DNA from: a virus
IMG/VR virus record: IMGVR_UViG_3300005855_000003
Coordinates: 1 to 35,397 of that record
DNA: 35,397 bases
Direction: 5' to 3' (one strand)
Below, in pieces: positions 14,780 to 21,367 of the stretch (positions are counted from its first letter, which is position 1; the number at the start of each line of letters is the position of its first letter). Position numbers and translations under genes: made by a program. The notes below the pieces were generated by a model. It worked only from the letters and a program-made list of their open reading frames with translations, ran no database searches and was not told the origin of the DNA.

Positions 14780-16429
14780 ATGAGCGTTGAAATCACAATC
14801 AAAAAAGCGCCAGCGAGTTATTTCGGCGTGCCCGCCGCAACTTCACCTGTCGGCACGATTAGCGTCTTAGACGCTATGGATTTCCAAGAAAAGACCGTTG
14901 TGCCTATAGGCGGGCGTTACTTCGTCGTCGAGAAAATCACACCGCCCGAGGGTAGCGCAATTCAATTTACTGAAACAAAAGTTTTTATTGAGTTGCCAAC
15001 TTACCTCGAAGATATTACCGACAAAATTAAGGCTGACATATTTTGCTACCCACTAATCTTGCGTGGGCAACGAGCGGCTTACCTTGAGGCGGGGCAAGTA
15101 GTGCAAGTTGAAGCAAGTGCGTGCTGCAACTTCAAAATTGTCAAAGCGCCCTACGCACAAGTCGCTTGGTGGGTTAACTTGGTAGAATTCTACGAGTTTA
15201 ACCCGTCGGGAGGCCCGGCGATAGGCTTCCCAAACAGTTACATTCAAGTAACGCCGACCAAAGCGCCTGCAGGCGGCGATTTTTACGACATAACCGCTAC
15301 GATATTCCCGATTACGCCCGACCCACGCTCTAACCCAATCTTAGTCTTAAAGTTGCAGCAAGGCAAAGAAGTCAAGCAATACTTCTTCACTAACTACTTC
15401 ATGCCTGTGTCACCTGAATTCAAAGTTTCGTTAACTGGGCGGGCGGCGTTTCAAGTATTTCGCTACCTCTTTACGCAACAACTCAATTTAGGTTTTACAG
15501 GTTACATCCTAACCGACGGCTGGAATGGTCTTCAATGGCTGCAAGTGCCGCCCTATCCCACTAAGTCAACGAAAGCGCCCTTCATTTTCCGTAAAGCAAT
15601 ATCTCTAACCCAGCCAACTTATGTCACTTCGGGTAACTTAACTGATTTACAAGGCGTAACACAATTGCAGTGGGGTTGGCGGGATTGCTCGTTTACGAGT
15701 TATAGCCCAGTAGAATTGGGGGATATTGTTGTTGTGCAGGTTAGTGTTGACGGAAACGATTTTCAATGGCTTTACAAGGTTATCAGTGTTGACCAAAGAG
15801 TGCGGGGCAACGAAACGGTCTACGAAGTCAAAGCGACACACCCAATCTATATGCCAGGTAGCATTGTGCGTCAATCTTTCCGCCCGCATCTGCTTACGAC
15901 GGATTTGTTTGTGACAGTTATAAAATCCTTGGCACATTATCCTAAAAACATTATGCTTGACCCCACTTACCAGGGGAAATGGCTCTTTGATAAAGAGCAA
16001 CGCACTTTCAACACGCTACACGAAGCTTTAGATTATCTAATGCAGCACTTAAGCCCAAGACCGACTTTGCTCGTAGACAGTAACGGAAACATTTCTATCG
16101 TGCCTGCTTCTAACCTTAGCCCCGCTTCGCTACCTAATGCTATTGCAATTCAAATTACGACAAGCAAAAATGAAAGCACCAACACGGTTAGGGTTTCACC
16201 CACGGGGGTCTTCAAATCAAGCTTAACAACATCTCGAGGCGTTTATGTGTCGACAACCTACCCGATAGATTATCGACGGGAATATCATTTCGCAGGTTTT
16301 TGGTTTTATCAGGTGGGCACGCCTGTGCGAAACATCAACAATCAAATCGAGTGGGTCGAAGATGTTAATTGGCGTGCTGACGCAGCAGGTGAAATCTTTA
16401 CTACGCTCAAAGTTGTGAAATACGCATAA
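14780..16429 (+). CDS. Tail hub/baseplate-like protein
   Basis: The ATG at 14780 is chosen because GGAGGTG ends 9 nt upstream; a GTG at 14768 lies inside that site. The 549-residue protein is beta-rich in its first two thirds. Its latter part (LGDIVVVQVSVDGNDFQWLY, then a helix HEALDYLMQHLSPRPTLLVD and NGNISIVPAS) resembles baseplate hub or tail-associated proteins, in which a domain with 'g.~l.d.L..l' is followed by 'v...G.l.i.p'. Hub is an inference from this pattern and from gene order. Confidence 0.6.
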   Translation: MSVEITIKKAPASYFGVPAATSPVGTISVLDAMDFQEKTVVPIGGRYFVVEKITPPEGSAIQFTETKVFIELPTYLEDITDKIKADIFCYPLILRGQRAAYLEAGQVVQVEASACCNFKIVKAPYAQVAWWVNLVEFYEFNPSGGPAIGFPNSYIQVTPTKAPAGGDFYDITATIFPITPDPRSNPILVLKLQQGKEVKQYFFTNYFMPVSPEFKVSLTGRAAFQVFRYLFTQQLNLGFTGYILTDGWNGLQWLQVPPYPTKSTKAPFIFRKAISLTQPTYVTSGNLTDLQGVTQLQWGWRDCSFTSYSPVELGDIVVVQVSVDGNDFQWLYKVISVDQRVRGNETVYEVKATHPIYMPGSIVRQSFRPHLLTTDLFVTVIKSLAHYPKNIMLDPTYQGKWLFDKEQRTFNTLHEALDYLMQHLSPRPTLLVDSNGNISIVPASNLSPASLPNAIAIQITTSKNESTNTVRVSPTGVFKSSLTTSRGVYVSTTYPIDYRREYHFAGFWFYQVGTPVRNINNQIEWVEDVNWRADAAGEIFTTLKVVKYA

Positions 16430-16431
16430 AT

Positions 16432-16447
16432 CAAGTGCGAATGGTGA
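16432..16447 (+). promoter_or_regulatory. CAAGTG box and Shine-Dalgarno before repeat-containing tail protein
   Basis: CAAGTG-CGAAT-GGTGA begins 22 nt upstream of the ATG at 16454. Confidence 0.65.
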
Positions 16448-16453
16448 AATGCA

Positions 16454-17341
16454 ATGGGCTGGGATGACTTGATTAGGTTGCTGCGCCGAAGCAGGCAGAG
16501 TGAAAACATTACTAACCCGCCTTACAGCCCGCCAACGCAAATTCAGCGTGGGCAAAAAGCAGTAGATATTGCCCGCCTAACTGATAACATTTTCGTCAAA
16601 ATCCGCATGGCTGTGCTTGAAACTTTAAGTGTCTCCGATAGCGCTTACTACTATCTTTCTAAACTCCAACAAAGCGTAGGCGATACAATCAGTGTAAGCG
16701 ATTTAGTTGATTATCTAATACACGAATATGTGCGCCGAAACGCTACGGATAATCTGTCGCTCAGTGAAGTAGTTAACTATGTCTTAAGCAGCATAGGGCG
16801 CATAACTAGCGCAGCAAGCGATAGTTTGACGCTAAGTGAAATACTTAAAGCTTTGCGGAAGGATTTCGCTCCGAGCGATACATTGAGTTTAAGCGAAAGC
16901 GTTGCCTACCAGTTGACTACGGCTTCGGGTTACTACATTCCAAATTCTTACTCCGTTTATAACCACAACTTGCAGCTACTTAGCGCCAACTTGTCGGTTT
17001 GGTGGGATAACAATACTTCAACGAGTTATTCACTTTTCTACACACCGCCCGCACCAAACAACCCGAGGTTTGCTTTCCTTTACTTTAACTCGCAAATTAG
17101 TTTGCCACGCAGTATTAGTATTTATGTTTCGGGCTACACGAGCGGGAAGACACTTTATATTCAATCTTACAACTTCGGCAACCCAATTTCGTCTACTACA
17201 TTAACGCCAAACACTACAGGTTGGTTTACAGTTACCATACCTATCGGTGCTGATAATTACTTTGACGAATTAAAATTATATGTTGACAGCAACTCGCTTG
17301 GGTTTATAACAGTAGGAGAGTTTCAAGTGCTTCAAAGTTAA
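16454..17341 (+). CDS. Tail fibre-like protein with five DTLSLSE-type repeats
   Basis: The 295-residue protein has a basic N-terminus (LIRLLRRSRQ), then at about residues 55-155 five imperfect repeats spaced 19-24 residues: ETLSVSDSAYYYL, DTISVSDLVDYLI, DNLSLSEVVNYVL, DSLTLSEILKAL and DTLSLSESVAYQL. The last ~140 residues form a Ser/Asn/Tyr-rich beta domain resembling a carbohydrate-binding jelly roll (ISIYVSGYTSGKTLYIQSYN). Repeats of this type occur in extended virion stalks. Its position at the end of the tail cluster suits a fibre or adhesin. Confidence 0.65.
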   Translation: MGWDDLIRLLRRSRQSENITNPPYSPPTQIQRGQKAVDIARLTDNIFVKIRMAVLETLSVSDSAYYYLSKLQQSVGDTISVSDLVDYLIHEYVRRNATDNLSLSEVVNYVLSSIGRITSAASDSLTLSEILKALRKDFAPSDTLSLSESVAYQLTTASGYYIPNSYSVYNHNLQLLSANLSVWWDNNTSTSYSLFYTPPAPNNPRFAFLYFNSQISLPRSISIYVSGYTSGKTLYIQSYNFGNPISSTTLTPNTTGWFTVTIPIGADNYFDELKLYVDSNSLGFITVGEFQVLQS

Positions 17342-17343
17342 CG

Positions 17344-17360
17344 CAAGTGTGTTGGGGTGA
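17344..17360 (+). promoter_or_regulatory. CAAGTG box and Shine-Dalgarno before last rightward tail gene
   Basis: CAAGTG is followed by six bases and GGTGA, beginning 23 nt upstream of the ATG at 17367. Confidence 0.6.
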
Positions 17361-17366
17361 TTGCAC

Positions 17367-17834
17367 ATGACTGAGACGAAAGACTTCGTAAAAATCGTCG
17401 GGATTGTTGAAGTGACGCTCAAAGACGCTGCGACAGGCGAAATCATCCATAGAGAGCAGGGCTACAACACTATAGTTGCACAAGGTAAGGCTTATATGCG
17501 CAGAAATATTATCCAGCACAGCACGCAGTATAACGGAAACTATCTTTGTTTGTCGGGGTCAAGCAGCACACCAAGCGATGGCGAAACTTCTGTGCCGAGC
17601 TTGATTACGCCCGTAAAAACCGCTACGAAGTCTATCGTAACCGAAGGCGGGGCGGAATACATGCGTTGGGAAGCGACTTGGGCAACGTCTGAAGCAAACA
17701 CAACGATTTACAGCGTAGCGATTGCGGAAAATTCTGATGGCACGGGCGAGTGGGCTCGCTATGTGTTTTCAAACGCAATTAACAAAACGAGCACACAAGA
17801 ATTGACTATCACTTACTCCATCTTGCTACAGTGA
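17367..17834 (+). CDS. Tail/fibre-associated protein
   Basis: The ATG at 17367 is preferred over a TTG at 17361, with GGTGA 6 nt upstream. The 155-residue beta protein (EVTLKDAATGEIIHREQGYN, then WATSEANTTIYSVAIAENSD) resembles small virion proteins of other phages in which an 'i...GyNti...G...~~r' segment is followed by a receptor-type sandwich. It is the last rightward late gene and overlaps the convergent sigma-like gene by 9 bp. Confidence 0.6.
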   Translation: MTETKDFVKIVGIVEVTLKDAATGEIIHREQGYNTIVAQGKAYMRRNIIQHSTQYNGNYLCLSGSSSTPSDGETSVPSLITPVKTATKSIVTEGGAEYMRWEATWATSEANTTIYSVAIAENSDGTGEWARYVFSNAINKTSTQELTITYSILLQ

Positions 17835-18476
17835 GAGAAATTCAGTAAGTTTCATTTTTAAGCGCTTAAAATGGGCGTCAAAGTCGTCAATCATGAAGCG
17901 CAATTCGTCAACTTCGTAGCCTTCCATGATTTTGATTGCTATTTCGCGCTCGGCGTCGGGCAACTTGGCGATAAAGTCACGCAACTCAACTTGATTGATA
18001 GGGAAGTCTTCTGTGCCGAAGATAGCTAAATTTTTAGCGTCTGCGTCGTCGTCGTTGCTTGCGGGCTCAATGTCGCTATCTTCGTCGCCTAACAGACTTA
18101 ATGGAATTTTTTCCAGCCGACATTGATTTGCGACATTAGCGAATGCTAAGTTGCGAATTAGCGTTAGAATGCTACCCTTAACATGTTTGCGGATAAATGA
18201 GAAATAATTGTTGCTTTGTTTTAAATTGCGTAGGGCAAAGACGATGCCTTCTAGGCATGCAATTTCTAAGTCTTCACGCACGATATTAGTGAATTGCTGA
18301 TTAACTTTGCGCTCATAGTAATCTATGAGAGCACGATTAATTGGGCGCATTAATTGCTCAATCTTAGCATAAGCAGTGTCAAAATCTAATTCGCCACGAA
18401 AATAGGCTTCGCAGACGCTATTAACTTGAAGTCTAACTTCGTCAGTTTTAGCACAACGCCGCACTTTAGATTTCAT
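17826..18476 (-). CDS. Divergent sigma-70-like regulator candidate
   Basis: The 216-residue protein has two segments like the conserved parts of sigma factors. At about residues 68-110, REDLEIACLEGIVFALRNLK then NYFSFIRKHVKGSILTLIRN resembles region 2 ('DL.QEG..gL..A....n..f..Y....I...i...lR'). Near 165-190, FIAKLPDAEREIAIKIMEGY resembles the start of region 4 ('l..Lp.rer.ii...~G'). Between them is an acidic linker. It may redirect host polymerase to phage promoters. The final HTH of region 4 is weak, so a non-sigma role remains possible. Its start lies inside the preceding zinc-protein gene (11-bp overlap), behind GGGAGGG. Confidence 0.5.
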   Translation of the reverse strand: MKSKVRRCAKTDEVRLQVNSVCEAYFRGELDFDTAYAKIEQLMRPINRALIDYYERKVNQQFTNIVREDLEIACLEGIVFALRNLKQSNNYFSFIRKHVKGSILTLIRNLAFANVANQCRLEKIPLSLLGDEDSDIEPASNDDDADAKNLAIFGTEDFPINQVELRDFIAKLPDAEREIAIKIMEGYEVDELRFMIDDFDAHFKRLKMKLTEFLSL

Positions 18477-19056
18477 TTTCGTTGCCCTCCCATTTGCTCG
18501 ATAAGGTTACCTTGTAAGTTATGTCGCAAGTTAGAAACTCGTTTTTTGCTTTAATTTCAGCACAAACTTCGGGCGGGTGTAGTTTTTTGAAGATTTTGCT
18601 TATGTAATGCTGAAATTGCTCGTAGTTAAAATGTCTTGCGAGCGGGATGTCAGGGCGACGAAACTTTTGAGGGATATAAATTGGGTAGACTGTCAAGCGT
18701 TTAGGGATATAGTTTTTGTTGTAGTCTCCAGATTTATGAATTTGCACAACAAAAGCAGCAGTCGGAGCAACAAACTTGTCTAAGTAAGCTGCTAAAGTTG
18801 AAGTAATCCAGCAATTCTTTGTTGTGCATACTTCACAGGTAGTTTCAAAAAGAATGACTATGTGGCGACAGTGCGGGCATGCAACAACTTGGTCTATGTC
18901 GACAATCTTCAAATCACTCAAATCCGTGCCAACAAATAAGAATCGAAAGGTTGCGTCAGTAACATTTTCTCGCTCCAATCGCCGTTTTTGGTCGATTTGT
19001 AAATCATGCAGCGATTTGTAACCTTTCGCTTCTCGCAATCGCATTCGCTCCGACAA
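18466..19056 (-). CDS. Zinc-ribbon protein of unknown function
   Basis: The 196-residue protein carries a probable zinc site, CPHC at about residue 60 and CEVC about 13 residues later, with a further Cys in TTKNCW. The surroundings are basic, especially the N-terminal helix RLREAKGYKSLHDLQIDQKR. The rest is a mixed fold (AAFVVQIHKSGDYN; YIPKRLTVYPIYIPQKF) I do not recognise. It lies upstream of, and overlaps, the sigma-like gene, suggesting a joint role in late transcription. The start is uncertain: the chosen TTG has only a weak upstream GGTAAG. Confidence 0.6.
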   Translation of the reverse strand: MSERMRLREAKGYKSLHDLQIDQKRRLERENVTDATFRFLFVGTDLSDLKIVDIDQVVACPHCRHIVILFETTCEVCTTKNCWITSTLAAYLDKFVAPTAAFVVQIHKSGDYNKNYIPKRLTVYPIYIPQKFRRPDIPLARHFNYEQFQHYISKIFKKLHPPEVCAEIKAKNEFLTCDITYKVTLSSKWEGNENEI

Positions 19057-19080
19057 ACGCTTACCATAACAACACTACCT

Positions 19081-19239
19081 TTACTTAAGTTTCAACATTA
19101 TCTCTCTCGAGCCACACTTTTTGCAAATGAGACCCTTATCTATGATGTGCTTACTTGAAAGCCAAATCTCTTTCTTGCAACTCCCGCACCAAATTATAGC
19201 ACCGAATTTTCGGCTTGTAAAGGTCTTCTTCTTTCTCAT
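19081..19239 (-). CDS. Small zinc-ribbon protein
   Basis: I place the start at the ATG at 19239, 6 nt after AGGAGA. The 52-residue protein begins with a basic stretch (MRKKKTFTSRKFGA) and contains two CxxC pairs (WCGSCKKE and ICKKCGSRE), a compact zinc ribbon. Such proteins bind nucleic acid or RNA polymerase, but the partner is unknown. It lies between the tail-spike-like gene and the second zinc protein in the leftward block. Confidence 0.65.
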   Translation of the reverse strand: MRKKKTFTSRKFGAIIWCGSCKKEIWLSSKHIIDKGLICKKCGSREIMLKLK

Positions 19240-19261
19240 TGCCGCTCTCCTGTTAAAGATT

Positions 19262-21136
19262 TTAATACGCAATCAAGTAAAACTCGTTGAATAGCAACAC
19301 TTGATTTTGCAAACTAACATACAGCGCCCCCGAAGTGCTTTTTGCCCAAACACGCAAAATTTTGATTTCGTTGCTATCGTTTTCAAAAATGAGCAAATGC
19401 CAACTATCTGCAAGAATTGAGGAAAGGTCTATCATCTCGCCAGTCGTGATTTCTGGGTTAGTGACGAATCGCTCAGAGATTAGGATTAAGCTAACTGCTG
19501 CGGAAGTCAAGTTGGCTGTGCGTTTAACCGCAACAAGCAGCTTTTGACGGGGCGCAATATAAAAGTCTTTAACAACAGCCAAGTTAGGGTTTTTGGGCAT
19601 GAGTTTATAAGTCGCAGGGTTGGGCAAAAGAGAAAGCGGCGGCACTTCTGTTTCTTCAGATTGAATTATCCCGCCCGCCTGAAATTCTTGCTCTTTAATT
19701 ACCGTGTCGCCCACCTTCTTGTTGACAAAACGCACCTTAGGCGTGTCATAACCGAAAGCGTCGCTAAAGTTGTAGGGCTCAACCCAAGTGCCATATAACT
19801 CACAATCTAAATAATCGGTCAAAATTAAACCGCCTCTTTCTATCCAGTCGAAGCGGTTTCTAAGCGTAGCGCTATAGCCCAATGCCGAGTAATTGTAAAA
19901 CTTGCAATTTCGGAAAATGTTGCGGTTAAGAGGGGGTGTAGCGAGGTTTTGAAACACATGCAACCCATAAATTGTGCTGCCTTCAACAATGTGATAAACA
20001 CCTTGTCGGGGGCAAAAGTTGAAGATTGTGCAGTTTTTAATGTTAACTTTGTTTGACAAGTTGCCAAAAAGATACCAATCCCAGATATGTGCGTTTTCTA
20101 TTGCTATGTTGCCCGACGAGCCGAAAATACCCATTGAAGTGCACAGCACGCCACCGACATGTCGCATATGGTTGTTGCTTGCTTGCAAATAAGTGCCACA
20201 ATGATAATAAACAGTCGGATAAGTCACTCCTACTAGAAAATAGAAAGCGTTGGTGCTAATGTGTTGTGGAAGTAATGTTGTGTAGGAAATGTTGTCATCG
20301 TGAATGTTAGCACGCAGTAAAAAGTATCCAGCCGCCGTGCTCGGAGCATACAACCAGACCCACCTAAACCCTGACACAGTCAGGTAATCCGACGACCCCG
20401 CATTTGTAAACACATAATAACTTGTTGAGTTGTTGACATAATGAAGTGTAATCGGTCTGTTAACTTTGGCGACCCATGCGCCCGCTGGGTAAGCGTGAGG
20501 TAAAGAAGCGCTCAAAGTTAAAGTATTTCCGCTAACTGCGGTCACTTGGGCAAGAAAAGGATTGATGATCATGACTGAAGTTTGCGCCTCAGCCGAAGGT
20601 AGGCGGGGCAACATTACCCAATCCCCAACTTCCCAATTTAAGTTTTCGCTGACAGTGATTTGCGTCGCCCCGCTACTTGCTGGCGAAGCAAGGGTCGTGA
20701 CAAACCGATAGTAGCCCGCCTGACTATCATAAGGCACATTTGGCGACCCAACAAAGCTAACTTGTGCCCCGTTATCGTGAAGAAACATGTGATAGCCCGC
20801 CGTAGTCTTCATTATGGTAACTTTAACGGGCATAGGGTCGCTCGGAGTGCCCACAAAAAGTTTCCCAGTGCCACGAATTCGGATATAGCCCCTAAATCTA
20901 AGCCTTAAGGGTTGCGTGGCGGAAGTGTCAAATTGAAGCGTGCCGTAAATGTCAATGTCTAATGAGTTGCCCGCCGTGCCCAATTCTACTTCGTTGCTGC
21001 TACCTTCAACTATGTCGTAAGTGACTGTATGCCCCGACGAAATCACAACTTGGTCGCCCGCTGCGGGCAATCGGTTTAAATTCCAAACAGTCGGGTCGCT
21101 CCAGTTTCCGCTTCTAACTGAGGTTAAGATCGCCAC
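19262..21136 (-). CDS. G8-domain-like tail spike or surface beta-helix protein
   Basis: The 624-residue protein begins with SGNWSDPTVWNLNRLPAAGD followed by QVVISSGHTVTYD, the characteristic opening of G8-like domains. A long series of short beta strands follows, with Asn, Gly and aromatic turns consistent with a right-handed beta helix at about residues 200-430. The C-terminal third is a separate beta domain. Such proteins bind or cut polysaccharide. It is transcribed opposite to all other virion genes, in the replication-side block, which is unusual. The GTG start has GGAGGTGA 6 nt upstream and overlaps the stop of the 51-residue gene. Confidence 0.72.
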   Translation of the reverse strand: MAILTSVRSGNWSDPTVWNLNRLPAAGDQVVISSGHTVTYDIVEGSSNEVELGTAGNSLDIDIYGTLQFDTSATQPLRLRFRGYIRIRGTGKLFVGTPSDPMPVKVTIMKTTAGYHMFLHDNGAQVSFVGSPNVPYDSQAGYYRFVTTLASPASSGATQITVSENLNWEVGDWVMLPRLPSAEAQTSVMIINPFLAQVTAVSGNTLTLSASLPHAYPAGAWVAKVNRPITLHYVNNSTSYYVFTNAGSSDYLTVSGFRWVWLYAPSTAAGYFLLRANIHDDNISYTTLLPQHISTNAFYFLVGVTYPTVYYHCGTYLQASNNHMRHVGGVLCTSMGIFGSSGNIAIENAHIWDWYLFGNLSNKVNIKNCTIFNFCPRQGVYHIVEGSTIYGLHVFQNLATPPLNRNIFRNCKFYNYSALGYSATLRNRFDWIERGGLILTDYLDCELYGTWVEPYNFSDAFGYDTPKVRFVNKKVGDTVIKEQEFQAGGIIQSEETEVPPLSLLPNPATYKLMPKNPNLAVVKDFYIAPRQKLLVAVKRTANLTSAAVSLILISERFVTNPEITTGEMIDLSSILADSWHLLIFENDSNEIKILRVWAKSTSGALYVSLQNQVLLFNEFYLIAY

Positions 21137-21291
21137 TATCGGTCACCTCCTCGGGTGGCGTTGCGAGTTAAGGTTTCAACTTCGTCTTGGCTCGGCTCGT
21201 GGTCAAACCCGACACGCATTAGCAGTTGCCCGTCTTCGTCATAAACTTCAACAACGAAGTAGTCGCCTTCTTTTTCAGTTACAATTCGCAT
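21136..21291 (-). CDS. Small acidic protein coupled to the tail-spike-like gene
   Basis: The 51-residue frame reads MRIVTEKEGDYFVVEVYDED and ends RNATRGGDR. It has no signal or zinc motif. Support is good: GGAGTGA lies 7 nt upstream, a CAAGTG box precedes that, codon use is like neighbouring phage genes, and its last codons contain the Shine-Dalgarno of the next gene, whose GTG shares one base with its TAG. Function is unknown; chaperone or assembly factor for the spike is a guess. Confidence 0.75.
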   Translation of the reverse strand: MRIVTEKEGDYFVVEVYDEDGQLLMRVGFDHEPSQDEVETLTRNATRGGDR

Positions 21292-21302
21292 TACCTATCA
21301 CT

Positions 21303-21315
21303 CCAGTTTCACTTG
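21303..21315 (-). promoter_or_regulatory. CAAGTG box before the small acidic gene
   Basis: On the minus strand CAAGTG-AAACT is followed by GGAGTGA, starting 24 nt before the ATG. The 26-bp AT palindrome lies 11 bp upstream of the box. Confidence 0.55.
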
Positions 21316-21325
21316 ACCGCCCGAG

Positions 21326-21351
21326 ATTGAATTTATTCAAATAAATTCAAT
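21326..21351. promoter_or_regulatory. 26-bp AT-rich palindrome, copy 2 (perfect)
   Basis: ATTGAATTTATT and AATAAATTCAAT are exact reverse complements around CA. It lies in the 76-bp gap between the end of the primase-helicase gene and the small acidic gene. It could be an operator controlling read-through into the spike/zinc-protein operon. Confidence 0.7.
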
Positions 21352-21367
21352 ACAGTCACCTCCCCAC

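Noticed and set aside
18920-19067. 49-codon Cys-containing frame overlapping the start of the 196-residue zinc protein
   Set aside because: It has a fair ribosome-binding site, but the overlapping frame continues into a clear zinc ribbon and looks more like protein.
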